The notes: a model not told the origin generated them from the letters alone. A DNA stretch of 64,000 bases from Siphonodentalium dalli (GCA_032622095.1 CP136067.1:59253899-59317898), one strand, 5' to 3'; counted from the stretch's first letter, positions 46,430-58,711 are shown. Translations and numbers: made by a program.

Positions 46430-46629
46430 CTGAGTCGAGGCCATATTGGATATATCCAACCCCGTTCCGTTGTTTTAGTGCTACAGGTTAAATCTCTGGA
46501 GCACCATTCAATATATGGAACTTTTGGTTATTCATGAATTCCAAAAATGAAATGGTACTCCAGAACTTTTACCTGTAGCACTAAAACAACGGAACGGGGC
46601 TGGATGGATCCAATATAGCCGCGATTCAG
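46430..46629. mobile_element. Foldback MITE-like element, 200 bp (family shared with 60.8 kb)
   Basis: Left and right arms are inverted over about 85-95 bp: GGCCATATTGGAT, CCGTTCCGTTGTTTTAGTGC and TACAGGT on the left recur inverted on the right. The arms are separated by under 20 bp, so the strand can form a long hairpin. A second diverged copy is at about 60811-61020. Confidence 0.75.
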
Positions 46630-46669
46630 CGACAAGGCTTATATCAGTCTGCAGTGTTGTCGTTGGTGT

Positions 46670-46920
46670 GGTTACAATGACGACGACGACGATGATCGAT
46701 GGCGACGATGATGAGGAGGGTGATATTGTCATAATGACGATTTGAACTATACTCGTTAAGCCTTGAGTTGAACAGTGCACAATCAAATACTCTGCGGAGT
46801 TGTTGTTGTTGTTGATGATGATGATCTTTCAGGTTACGACATCGACAACGACGACGAAGACGATGACTAGGAAGATGACGACGAAGACCACGATGACGAC
46901 GACTATGTTGTTAGTGATAA
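46670..46920. repeat. GAC/GAT trinucleotide-rich tract
   Basis: Imperfect (GAC)n/(GAT)n and (TTG)n runs at 46676-46725 and 46798-46912. Open frames over it are low-complexity artefacts. Confidence 0.75.
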
Positions 46921-46924
46921 TGAT

Positions 46925-47060
46925 TTATTTATTTATTGACCTCCAAGTTTGGAGAGTGACTGGTAGTATTTACAAATCAGACAACACAAAAGTATGACAT
47001 GCAAGGGTTAAATAACAAATACATGCATACAAAAATAATAATAAAATAAATATACTAAGA
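46925..47060 (-). mobile_element. LINE-like 3' tail fragment with (AAAT)n end
   Basis: The minus strand ends AATAAATAAATAAATCA. As at 4463, 53669 and 55669, a short tandem repeat follows a presumptive non-LTR 3' UTR. No coding part remains. Confidence 0.3.
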
Positions 47061-47069
47061 TAAAAAAAA

Positions 47070-48020
47070 AAAAAACACACACACACACCCTCACAAATAA
47101 ATAAATTATTGATATTAACAGAGAGTCATATGTCACATGCATACGGCTTTATGAGTACTTCATTGTCCCAGACATATCTCGCACTAATGCGGTCATATAC
47201 AGTGGAAGAACGATCAATACTAAAATAAAATATCGCTATATACCATGCAGTTCATGTACATATTGTGCACATACTGGAACATTATATTATTTTGTATATA
47301 TCATCTCTTCGTCCTTCTCAATCTATTTTTTTAATGGAGAATAAACATGATATTATAATCAGCTTCGACGATGCTGGACGGTATTGTTGGTCAGTCAATG
47401 GTTGTGCCAGGATTTTCCCGACGCAGATGCTACGATCCCCTTGACTCCCTTCGGGTGCCACCAACTTGGCCTAATATGGGTTCATCCACCGTCACTATTT
47501 GTCGACGCTTTTTGGCTAATCGCGAGAGCTGTCATAATAAATAATCATACACATGTGCACCACCAACTAAGAGACTGGAGTTCACACTGTAACTGCACCA
47601 TATTCAATTACCAATGCCAATATTCTATTTTTTAAAACATGCGACATAAATTATGCTTAATGTGAGTATTCCTTTCACGATAGAATCCAAATTTATAAGC
47701 AAATGAAAAATAAATGAGGGCCTCTTTTACGTAAGTCTTTAGTTTCGTTGGCTGAATATACCACCGACTGAGCTTTGGTGGTGGCATATATGAATAATCG
47801 AATACGATCTAATCGATTAGTAAATGCTCCCTTGACAAACACATTGTTGGTTTATTGACTATCAAACTACACCAGATGCATGTGAAATGAGTCCCGATGG
47901 ACTAAAACGTCGACGAAGTTTTGTTATCACTTTCCTACATGATTAGATAATAACTATAATTTCTTCTTTTTTCCCCATTTCCATTTTACGACGTTGTGTC
48001 GTTATTCTTTAACTGAGTCC
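47070..48020. other. Unassigned DNA
   Basis: Contains an A-rich/(CA)n stretch at its left edge. No gene is recognised. Confidence 0.4.
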
Positions 48021-48024
48021 CATT

Positions 48025-48176
48025 TAAATGTTGGTTATGCTCACTCAGCCCCGTCCCTGACTCCGGTCGTGCCACCTCGGCAACTTTGTATCATATCATA
48101 GATGCGCTGTACAATGGAGATGACAACATATACGTTAGCCGGAAATCGACAGCAAAAATGTTTTGTCAATTATGTG
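48025..48176 (+). repeat. Inverted duplicate arm, exon-like (plus copy)
   Basis: These 152 bp recur inverted at 49397-49548 with about five differences. One frame is open through both arms and reads CSLSPVPDSGRAT... TLYHIIDAL... YVSRKSTAKMFCQLC. This copy loses the frame shortly after the arm, so it is probably a duplicated fragment of the other. Confidence 0.85.
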
Positions 48177-48831
48177 TTCCTTCCGACCCCCATTCCTGAT
48201 ATGGATGGCACCACATATGTGTCTCTAAACCACACCATTAGATTCCATATAACACATATGCAATTGTGGAGAAAGTGCTTTGTGTTGTTCAAATATAATC
48301 GTCGAACCGTGTTGTGTCAAAAGTGTACCTTGGTAACAATAACTAATTGTTCCATATCTGAGTGCTTTCTCTTTTTGATTTCTCATAAATTTAGAGAGTT
48401 TTATGATTACTATATATACGTCTTTTGGGTAATGAGTTTTTTTTCATTGTGCAGTTTTGCTTTGACAAGCAATGTCATTATGGCACGGTTATGGCAATCG
48501 CTCACCAAAGAACATGTTTATGAACATTACATCTACTTGAAACAAAGGACCCGTTCTGATTCGTATAGTGGTCACCATGTTCCCATCTGATATAATATGA
48601 GTTCCCCTATTGATGCCTCATACATCGCAATCATGTATTTCACCTTTACGGTTGACTGGGATTTTTTTTAACCACATACTGTTGGACTACTAATTGTGCA
48701 TGGCATCCATCGATACTCATTCTCATGGTAGCATTATGTATTCAAGTGTACTAGTCATCACAATTATAAACGTTTGGACATTAGGACATATATACATAAT
48801 CATAATGTGTAATGAACATTGAAGTCACTTC

Positions 48832-48833
<2 letters not shown>

Positions 48834-48880
<47 letters not shown>
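48834..48880. repeat. (TA)n microsatellite
   Basis: About 23 uninterrupted TA dinucleotides, lying between the two inverted arms. Confidence 0.95.
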
Positions 48881-48882
<2 letters not shown>

Positions 48883-49278
48883 CTTACCACCAAATCCGTC
48901 TTACATTAATATTTTTGTTGGACGCTATGCAACTGGAACGTGCATACATGGATGCCCATGCAGTGCAATATTCGTAATAATATTTTAAGAGTTTGTGAGT
49001 TGTTATAGTCTTGGATCGGATGTTAGAAGATTGAACCAATTAGTGCGTAAAAGTGGTCAATATTATTAGCCAGTTTCTTTACAAAACACTTAAAGGCTAC
49101 ATCCTTCTCGAAAATTTAATTGTCATTGTGTTTCGCAAATTTCACGGTTTGTTGTTCTAGTTTATTCCAAGCAAAGCCATTATCAAGGTAGACCTGGAGA
49201 GCTTCGATAGGCATTATGGTCTTTCCCATAGAAATTTAATTTCAATGGAACGTTGTTTGATAAACTAAAGGCTAATTT

Positions 49279-49581
49279 TGAAACCTCTCCAAATCTAATC
49301 TTTCACGATAATCGAGCGACAACAAAGGGCCACCAGCCTCACAAGAGCGATCTACAACATCACAACAGAACAGGTGTGTCTTGGATAATAAGCGCCCACA
49401 TAATTGACAAAACATTTTTGCCGTCGATTTCCGGCTAACGTATATGTTGTCATCTCCATTGCACAGCGCATCTATGATATGATACAAAGTTGCCAAGGTG
49501 GCACGACCGGAGTCAGGGACAGGGCTGAGTGAGCATAAGCAACATTTATATAAACGTTTTTTATCGTGGACTTCCTGCGAA
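49279..49581 (-). CDS. Cys-rich exon candidate (minus), source of the inverted duplicate
   Basis: The minus-strand frame is open from a possible acceptor (TTATTTTAG near 49580) through the inverted-repeat arm and on to 49279, where GAG|GTTTCA could serve as a donor. It contains KCCLCS and, about 45 residues later, FCQLCGRLL: two Cys-x2-Cys pairs spaced as in small zinc-binding modules such as ZAD domains. Only the spacing supports that. The continuation (CCDVVDRSCEAGG) is also Cys-rich. No family is established. Confidence 0.38.
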
Positions 49582-49599
49582 CTAAAATAACGATATTTC

Positions 49600-52280
49600 C
49601 ATGATATAAGAAACAGAATTGTATAATTTAAATTTAAAGGGACACCATCATATGGATCATATCACAACTATAACTTCATATATTTGGAATATTTTGGGAT
49701 ACGTTTTTGACAAGCTGTTCAATTAAAGTCATGCTTTCTTGAAATCTTGGAAATGTAGCTGCATATGGTTGACGTGCTCAATACGTTTTGTGCGGGAAGC
49801 TCTCCATTCTGAAGGAAGGTGCTTTTCGTCTTCTATAGTGCTATGGGGAAAATATACAACGGTGGTTGTTGTGTGGCATCATTTTTGGTATCTAATTCAG
49901 GATTACTTATTCGCAGTCTATTAACATTATCATATGTTCTATTGATTTTGTGTGTGATATACATATAGCATTTACCCAGTCCGATCCACGGATAGGTGTA
50001 CACGTGAGGGCGCCAAAAAAGGTTCGTGATATGGACCAATCTTTGATGTTGACAAATAAGGCCCAATTATTCAACCATTTTTATGTATATTAATATTTTG
50101 TTATCTGATAACAAATATTAAAAAAGATAGGTTAATTTTTAATGTGGACAAGACCGGGAAACCCTGCATTCAACATATGCATGTACATACACGAGTATGT
50201 GTCGGTTTCTTACAAACAGCTTATCGTTAATAATAATATGCTGATTCATACATATATTTATCGCACCATGTTCGGCGCGCTTAAATCATGAACTCATACC
50301 AGCTCATAGTATACTTTCCAATGTAAAGGCGGTCATCAGGTAGAGACAATAAACGATATAATATAATAACAAATTAGACTGTAATCGATCTATTTTACCC
50401 CATTCACAGGCGAATTTCGAATATTAATTCTTTGGGGAAGATATTTCTTTCGTTTGTTACATCAATTGTCGCTTCTTTTTCTTTTTTTCATCAAAATACA
50501 GATAATTAAAACCAGCCAGTTCTAGGTTGTAAGAAGATTCCATGTGTTCTATTTGAATACGTAATAATTAAAATATATGCATATGGGACAAATCGACCAG
50601 GATATGTTTATAATTTCCAGGTTGCTATATCATTCTAAGTGACACATAAAACAGTTTAGTCCTGAAGGTAACTCCAAAATCCAACTTGCTACAAAAGACT
50701 CTCAATGCCGAGTTTCGTTCTACATTGTTCCAAGTGCGCATATTTGCACATCACATTCATATTATATTATGTAAAGGAAGAAGTGCTACTGTTATTAGTA
50801 ATTTGGATTGATCTGAGTGAAAGGATATACATATCTCTACAGTTTGGTGTTAGGGCGACCCTTACAATCCAGCTGATGAGCTCTCCCCAGATTTCAAACC
50901 TTAAACATTGACTCTCTCGAAAACATAAAATATGCAGTTAGGACAATTTGGAACTTACCAAAGCCTGATGAGTGAGACTCACGTTTACAGAGAGGTATTT
51001 TCTTATGATGTGACACTATATACAACTGACGATTATATACAGTACTGGATACAGGCCCCTGTGGAAAATTATTAAAATACCATAGACTATACCACAGTAA
51101 AGATTCCAATGATGGATTTTGGCTAAACCACACCAACTATCAAAACCCTACTTAATTCAGCAACGTGAATTTCGTTACTTATTCCTTATTTTAAGGTTCA
51201 TTTTGACGCCACATGCCACTTACGCCCAATTTGTGGCCGGTTATAAACGGGTTACCTCGATACTTTTTGGACAGTGATCTCCCTCTTATAGGGTGGCTAT
51301 TGACGAGTTCACAATTATTGTCGGATTGTATATACGCTGTTCATATTTCGCGCCAAGTTGTGACCCTTAAGCAAGGTCGCTCGTACTGTCGCTCGTTTCA
51401 CACCACCCACGCGTTGAAAATGGTACCTGATTATGAGCAGTGAAAAATATTGTCAGTATGCCAGCCACATTGTGTTTGTACCTCCCCTGTCCCCGGGGAG
51501 CAGTAGATGGTTACTGAGTGTTGAGGCTCACAATGGTAATGATTGTCCCACGCATTGAAACTGTGTACCTATAGAATTCATGTACTTTTAATGGATATAT
51601 TTTTATTCTGGACAATCTTGTGTTAATATGTGCGCATTTTAACACTCCTCATTAAAAATGTTCACACTACATACACACGTTCATATAATGACTTAACAAT
51701 CGTTCTTCACAGACATCGGTGCATGCCGAGCACAAGTTTGTCACATTGGAAGTGTGGCCCATTTCGCAACAACATCGAAATTGTGTATGATTCAGGAGGC
51801 AAGTTTGGAGTTTGGGATGATATCCGGGAATATTTGAAAGGGCCATCCGGCCTCTCATACAACCCACTGTTGGATGCTATAATTTCGCTGAAGTGCGTTT
51901 GTAGGGTTTGTGAGTTTGTAAGTAGATTGCTATCTACCCATGCACAGTATGTTTTTGACTCCTGTGCATGGGCTGGATGCCACCACAGCAAGAAGCAAAG
52001 CCCCCATTTCCGAACATGGACTGGCGACGAAGACTTACCTTGTTATCTTTTATGAGTTTAGTGTGTTCACATATATGTTATTTTGAGTTATGGATGGTTG
52101 TAATTTAGTGTCATATTTTGTGCTTGCATGGTCTCCAGTTGCCTTAGTCTGTTGTATTCCGGCCTTGTACTACGGGCTCAACGCCTGGAAGAGGGTGCAA
52201 TGCCAGCCGGTCGACTTAAGGTCGGTCGGGGCTCCTCATGCAACTCTTGATGTTGTTTCTATGCATTATTTTGAGCGGCC
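49600..52280. other. Unassigned DNA with one longer plus-strand open frame
   Basis: A 141-codon plus-strand frame (51630-52055) contains YDSGGKFGVWDDIREYLKG and a Cys-rich patch (CVCRVC). The opposite strand is open over the same DNA, so coding is uncertain. Nothing else is recognised. Confidence 0.3.
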
Positions 52281-52289
52281 AACCCACCC

Positions 52290-52650
52290 ATCCCGTCAAA
52301 TTTTTGAAACTTTTTCTTTAATTCCCGTTTTCGGTCCAAAATGTGTCACCCAGCTGGCCACTTGCGAATTTTTTGACATTTGCCACATATTTCCCCAAAA
52401 AAAATCGGACCGAGCACATGTTCGACACTTTTTCGGACCACTTTTACGAACACGACCCAAAATATTTTCAGCCCAAAATTTCTCGCCCAGCTGGCCACTT
52501 GCGAATTTTGGGTCATTTGCCACATTTTCCCCAAAAAATCGGACCGAGCACAGATTCGACACTTTTTCGGACCATTTTTACGAACTCGACCCAAAAAATG
52601 TTCGGCCCAAAATTTTCCGCCCACCTGGCCACTTACGAGGCCTTTGACCT
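52290..52650. repeat. 137-bp tandem repeat, about 2.4 copies
   Basis: CAGCTGGCCACTTGCGAATTTT begins near 52351 and again at 52488; a diverged third start is at 52622. Periods are 137 and 134 bp. At least five of the six reading frames are open over 88-185 codons because the unit is poor in stop trinucleotides on both strands. The frames are therefore not evidence of coding. Confidence 0.9.
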
Positions 52651-53239
52651 ATTATAAAATAAATATTTTCGAGCAATAATTTGTCGCGAATGTGTACTTA
52701 AACGCAATGACATAACCTATAAATGATCTGATGTGTTCTGCAAGTCATTCCGAAACCACCCATACATTTTTTATTTCATCCGATGTGTTTGTGCCCAGAT
52801 TTTCAACTTTATTCATCAAACGAATTCCAGAAACAAGACGTGGCTGAAAGCGAACGTATATCAAAAATGGGGTGGTCAATGTCACACTATTTTCGCAGAA
52901 TTTTATATTGTATCAAAACAAATTCCAATTATTTAACAATACTTTCAAGTTCACTTCTGTTTTAAAATCAGATAAACTTTTTGGTACAAAGAAAATTAAC
53001 AATTCAAGTGTTTAATAATTCTTCAATACTCCATCAGATATCTATGGATATTGATTTTTTCAAGACATCATTTGTGAACTTTACTCTAGATTATTGTCAA
53101 TCAATCAGCAAGCCGGTCAAAATTTGCTGCCAGTCGCAGAAAGATCTTACTTCTGGAATTCGTTTGATGAATAAAGTTGAAAAATTGGATACAAACACCT
53201 CAATTCAACCACACACTGAAAACTAATACATCCCACCTA

Positions 53240-53940
53240 TGGTCAAACAGCTAGTCCCTGTATACCTATACACCACCAATGACTGTACATCCACAACAAA
53301 TATACATATACATCCCACCCATTACCATAAGGGCAATCCCTCTTTACACAAATGCTATACTCCAGGCAAGCATATACACTTCGACCATAACCCTACATTC
53401 ATTCCTATACATATTACCCATAACAATACAACCACTCCCTATTTACCCATACACCCTATCATCATACAGTCAACACATGTATAGATATACACCCATCTGT
53501 GACAATATAGCCACACGGTACAATTCAACATCACACTATGACCATATAGTCACTGAATATATACGTAAACAACACACATGTGACCACAATCTTATTGTAC
53601 CCATACACCACGCAAATGACCATTCAGTCACATCGGGTATATCAGTACATCCACACATAACCATACAGTTTGATTGATTGATTTATTGCATAAGTCACAT
53701 AACAGTGAAACAAGCAAAACATATATACACTATGTACACACGGTACAGTCACTCCATGTATACCTATTCATCTCACACATGACCATTCAGTCACCCCTTG
53801 TATACCTATAATCACACCATGGACATCCCACCGATTACGACATAGTCACTTGTATACATATTCACATCATTCATAATCATGCATTAACTCGATGTATACA
53901 TATTCACTTCACATATGACTGTACAGACACTGACTGGCTG
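53240..53940. repeat. Degenerate minisatellite (CATACAGTCACTC... type)
   Basis: Words such as TGTATACCTATTCA, CACACATGACCAT and ACAGTCAC recur about every 43-50 bp with strong divergence. A LINE-like tail at 53669-53740 interrupts it. Confidence 0.65.
53669..53740 (-). mobile_element. LINE-like 3' tail fragment with (CAAT)n end
   Basis: The minus strand ends GCAATAAATCAATCAATCAA. Same architecture as the fragments at 4463 and 46925, and it also shares ACACTATGTACA with the 4463 fragment, so these two may be one family. Confidence 0.4.
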
Positions 53941-53944
53941 CCAT

Positions 53945-55665
53945 CTGAATTAACACCCTGAATTAAGTTTATTAATTTTGATGCTAACTGACCAGAGTAG
54001 CCACATTATTATGGTCACTCTCACTTCCGTTTCAACGTTCTGTCCGTTTCCTTTCAAAAACATGGCCACAATACCAAAAGTAGTTTTCGGCAAAATTCCA
54101 TATTACATCCTTCAAAATGAATTTGCCATTGCCTCATAAGGTACTGGGACAATCAGAATAGAACATTTTAGTTGTCAGTTGATTAAGTAACATGTTTATT
54201 AACCAAGTGAATCACAACTTGCTACCTTTTCGGAACACCAGAGAGTAATGTTCGGGATATATGTTATATGTACCAAATTTGGTTGCCATTTTACAAGCCA
54301 TCATGAATAATTTTGTCTAAAAACACATCAGTGTGACAAATTTAAGACAGTTCAAAAACAATAAACACCTTTAATACCAAAGTTAGTTCCACTATACTTG
54401 AACATTTTTGCCTATTTTGATGTCTCGTTTGTGAGAGAAAAATGCAATATTTCTGGTAATGTAATTGGTTACAATATTAACTATTAATCAATATGCATCA
54501 GCAATGTTAGTATTCAATGTATATAAGGGACATAATCGATTTATTCATCAACCACAACTTGTAAGTGATTGCAAGGCGCGCTGGGGCAATATCTACCATA
54601 TGGCTGCCATTTTGAGTCAAAGTGACAATTTTGGTTCGATTGAGTCGGAATATTCATAAGTAAAAGTGTGCCTCACTTATATTGCACAGTTCTGTTCATT
54701 TATTTTTTAAATATGACTAGAATCCCAATCTGAAGGATCTGAAGGGCATATTTCAATACAAAATAAAGTGGCAGTTCGCAGACAGTTACAAAATAGCAGA
54801 CTCTAATCTCGAAAATATTAGTGAAAAATTATCACATTTTACATCTCGGCGGCCATTTCGGTGGCCAGTTTGGACCGAAAAGTTGTAAGTTTGCCATTGT
54901 AAACGCTAGCATTTTGTCATAGCTTCACAACGATGTATACATTTATGTACATTTGTTAAGAATTCCTCTTTACAATGTATTATATGAGCCTACCCGTATT
55001 ATATTCAATAAACCCATTCCATAGATTATAATATGAAACGTTCGTTGCATAACATGAAATAGTGTCAAGTGACCTTTGACTTCCAGTTTGTCGTCTGTTC
55101 ACATTCCGTGCGCTATATAATTCAATTTCACCATGTCTGCATGCTAAAAGTTAAAGTCACACTTTCTACATGTACCGGCATGTGTGGGTCCTAACAAAAA
55201 CAATGGCAATAACTTTGTTGTAAAAGGGGGAATAGATATACACAGGGTCTTAGAACATAACGAAATGAAATTTGGGATGGGTATATTTTGCTTGAAATAG
55301 AACGTTCTCTATTTTATTTGCTTGACTCCCATAATCGCAATGATATTTTAAATATTATTTATTATTAATACATCAAATTTATTATGACAGTGATGTCTGT
55401 GAGGTTGGCAATGAATGTTCCAAACTCAGGCTGATCCTACACAGAACCGAGACTAATTTTGGATTAGACAGTTGGGTTTCATACCAGTAGCTGTACTTAT
55501 GTTCGCCAGATGTAACTGGTGCGGGAAGTGTGAAAGCAAAGCCTACAATGCAAGATCTCAGGTGCACCGAAATGTCCATTTGGCAGCAGCACAAATCCTG
55601 CTAAAGCACAGAATATCCCATATAGTATGTGGGATAGATTCAGATGACAACGATGGAGTTAATGA
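53945..55665. other. Unassigned DNA
   Basis: No supported gene. Fragments with CAAAATGGC/GCCATTTT-type words resemble old repeats, but no boundary can be set. Confidence 0.35.
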
Positions 55666-55668
55666 CAA

Positions 55669-55735
55669 TATAATTCAACTCAATTCAATTCAATTTTATT
55701 CTGATCAGCTTATAGTGATATTACAGATTATATGC
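55669..55735 (-). mobile_element. LINE-like 3' tail fragment with (TTGAA)n end
   Basis: The minus strand ends AAAATTGAATTGAATTGAGT. The fourth tail of this type in the window, again on the minus strand. The 5' limit is unknown. Confidence 0.35.
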
Positions 55736-55744
55736 ATGTAGATG

Positions 55745-57720
55745 CGTTATAATATAATATAGTGAATATATGAAAAATATAGTACTGTTTATGCCTGTTG
55801 CTTTTATAGATGGTAATAATAATAGTAATATATTTGTTCTATGTGGTCAAGTTAAGGGGTTGTGTTATTAGTATGATAAATCTCAAGAGGACATATACAA
55901 GTTTAAGACATTTCCGAAGAAAATCGACAGGTTCCTTTGTTTTTTTTTTATTTCGGGAATTAAAGATACGGGCGGGCTTCGCGGTGGGTATTGCTGTTAA
56001 AATAGTCACATCCGCTAAAACCGCCATAAACAGAAAGAATATTATAATAAAGACAGATTTTATTCTTATACCAATGATAAATCTCGCGTAAATATTATGG
56101 TGTTAACGCTCTCTGTAAACAAAAGCCAAACGCTCTGAGCTTACTGAAGTCCGACGAAGATTTACCGTTGTTTTTAGAGGGCGCGCCGCTATGGAAGGCG
56201 GAGATCAAATTAATTGTGTCATTCAAATCACAACCAGTCTCATTTTAATCGATGCATGCTACCTGTTGGCAGTTAAAAATCCAGCTAATTTACTATACCA
56301 CTTCAGAATGATCAGACATGTACCATACCTAATTAGTATTCTTTTTTCAAAGAGATTAAATTTTACTAAGCCAGTTCGTATTTACTTCACATACCAAATA
56401 AGGAATTTACGCGCGCGCGCACATCTAATTTTATACAATAGTATGTCACCTCAATAACACAGAGAGCGTGATTATTGTATCATTCCTGTCTTGTTTCTGT
56501 GTGTTTATTATACATGTTTGTCGCTACGTGGCGATTGCATTTGAGTTTATAATAAATCTGACATGTGAAGGATAAATCGTATGCAGCGCACAGCGAATGT
56601 TTTTGTGCGAACACGTGGTTGTAATTTAGTAAGCGTAAGATTCGCGAAACTGGCCGACAATTTCCGAAAACCAACGGATAACTTCGTGACTTTGTTAATA
56701 AAGAAACCAACGTGCTTTTCGCGAAAAGCAAACGACAATCGAACTGCATTTTCTCTCACACAAAGCGTGTTTTGTGGATAATATCACATTCATACTATCA
56801 TTATACAAAATATACCATTAATATATTCTTGAAGTAATGTTCATAATTTTCTAACTGACATTTCTAAATTATAACCTACAACGAAGGTCATCCGTGCCTT
56901 TAAGTGACTTCTATATCAATGTATAACCATTGTATATTTGATCGTTTTCGTCTGAATAAACCCATGAAAAATAATGTGTGGACCCTATTTATCAAAAGAA
57001 TATATCCATTTCCCTGATAGGTGATTAATCCCTCCATATCGTTCTTTCAAACCATTGCAGGAGATCTCAACATCGCTGTTATGGAAATGGCGTAAAGGTA
57101 CGTTCATACATTCACAAATTTGCCAGCCAATCTTTTGCAGGAATTTCGGAAATAGGAAGCTACAATATGACAGGAACCTAACGCGCATGCTTATAAAATG
57201 AATCTGTACCACAGCTAATTATATGCAATGTAAAAACTATGTAGTTCCCATTGTAGCGATGCTATCGAAATTTGCCTGTAATTGGCATGCAATTATCTCG
57301 TACATATATAGCATGTACAGCCATGTGAGTCCAGGAGTTAACGATAAGCTACAATACCACTCCTACAACCCGCTTCCGGATTTTGTGAATAACATATACA
57401 CGGAGCAAAAACAAATAAAAATGAAAAACGGCAACGATGATGGAGTCCATAAAATCACTTTTGGCCACGTTTTATCAAATTATCTGATAGAGCAGCTGGG
57501 CTATGCATAAGGCAAGTGAAGGCACAAATGTTTTTTAAAATTGTTTTTGAAACAAATCACAGTAAAAGTGTACTACCAAAAATAACGCCACTGTTAACGC
57601 GTTTCTAGAGCACACAGCTCACGGTCCATAAATCACGTGATTAGTAATTATGGGTAACGACCTTTGCGTCTTCTCTGACATCGCCTCAACGATCCCAGGA
57701 ATTAATTCGACGAAGTGTGG
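55745..57720. other. Unassigned DNA; possible first exon near 56191
   Basis: At 56190 a CpG-containing stretch (GAGGGCGCGCCGCTATGG) precedes an ATG with good context opening an 88-codon frame (MEGGDQINC...). This could be a gene start, but there is no homology or splice support. Frames at 56547-56781 are open on both strands. Confidence 0.25.
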
Positions 57721-57734
57721 CCAATAAGGAACAA

Positions 57735-57744
57735 TTTATTTATT
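57735..57744 (-). promoter_or_regulatory. Candidate poly(A) signal of the FVRIamide gene
   Basis: Two overlapping AATAAA hexamers on the minus strand, about 296 nt downstream of the neuropeptide stop codon. No closer AATAAA was seen. Confidence 0.4.
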
Positions 57745-58039
57745 ACTGTTGCTGTTTTTTCAAACTTTTAATTGTATTTGTTTGCAACTGCTGTCCATAA
57801 TGCATAATTATATACTATACGCTTGTATCCCGATTGCAGGACATGACACTGTCTGATGCATATACTACGATATGGATGGCACTCCAGTGACTACATGATG
57901 CATATGGTATGTTGGTATCCCAACTGCACAATATGCATGGTACTATCTGATGCACACACTTGTCTGGAATCCTCTGTGTGATAAATGATAAATGTAAATT
58001 TCCACAATATTCAATTTCCAGAGACAAGGCATTCCGTGA

Positions 58040-58639
58040 CTAGCTGCGACCAATTCTCACGAACCGGCTCCTTGATGGCCGACCGATTCGGACAAATCGG
58101 TTTCGCGAATCTGCCCATGGTTGGCGCCCAATCCTGACGAAGCGTCCACGGGATGACGGTCGTCCAATCCGAACGAACCGGCCTCGTGAATTGTTCAACG
58201 ACGGGCGGCCTATCCTAACAAATCGGCCACGAGAGATGCTTCTCTTCAGTAAACTAGCCAAGTGAGTTTCCTTAAGTGAAGTCCCCGCAAACGGGCTTGT
58301 GTCTCCCCCATCCCCAATTGTATCTTCCATTGCTATGCGTTGTAGGTTCCGAAGGTACGCATCTTCAATCACACCAGGTAACATATCTGCATCAATGTTC
58401 TCAAACGAATTCTCTCCATCGTCAAAACCCACTCGAGTTCTACTGTCCTCGTCCGCGGTATACTGACCTGGTGGCGCATCCTTTCCGAATGGACCACCTA
58501 TGACTTTCGATATGTCTAATTGAGGTCTGACAGATTCAACCAGATCTGTTTTGTACTCAGCCTGCCCATGTGTGTGTGAAATATAACACACCAAGAAGGC
58601 TAGTGATACGACCATAACATGGATGTATTTATACAGCAT
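58040..58639 (-). CDS. FVRIamide neuropeptide precursor (prepropeptide), 199 aa
   Basis: Secreted precursor of amidated neuropeptides. Residues 1-25 form a signal peptide (basic/polar start, hydrophobic VMVVSLAFLVCYI, likely cleavage after SHTHG). Residues 26-130 are an acidic spacer. LKR at 131-133 is a dibasic cleavage site, then five copies of RFVRIGR lie at F140, F155, F167, F182 and F193. In each the Gly gives a C-terminal amide and the Arg is the cleavage site. Expected products all end RFVRI-amide; one begins with Gln (QPWADSRN...) and could become pyroglutamate. Codons for the repeats vary at silent positions (GTT/GTC/GTG, ATA/ATT/ATC), which shows selection on protein. FVRIamide-type peptides are known in molluscs and other lophotrochozoans. 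The coding region is uninterrupted. M1 is chosen because no upstream in-frame Met precedes it. Confidence 0.95.
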   Translation of the reverse strand: MLYKYIHVMVVSLAFLVCYISHTHGQAEYKTDLVESVRPQLDISKVIGGPFGKDAPPGQYTADEDSRTRVGFDDGENSFENIDADMLPGVIEDAYLRNLQRIAMEDTIGDGGDTSPFAGTSLKETHLASLLKRSISRGRFVRIGRPSLNNSRGRFVRIGRPSSRGRFVRIGRQPWADSRNRFVRIGRPSRSRFVRIGRS

Positions 58640-58711
58640 CGTCCGATCCGACCAGTTGTTCTCTGTGTGTTTTTTTCTTTTGTGGCAGTCAAATGGCAGG
58701 TGACGTTATTA

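Noticed and set aside
46532-46997. Thr/Lys- and Ser/Val-rich frames
   Set aside because: Translations of GAC/GAT trinucleotide tracts.
48102-48590. 162-codon plus-strand open frame
   Set aside because: It starts inside the inverted-repeat arm in a different frame from the conserved reading, has a hydrophobic but unstructured composition and no domain. Best explained by chance.
55472-55741. 89-codon Cys-containing frame (MGFIPVAVLMFARCNWCGKC...)
   Set aside because: Its 3' part is the (TTGAA)n tail read in reverse and the other strand is open too; no domain.
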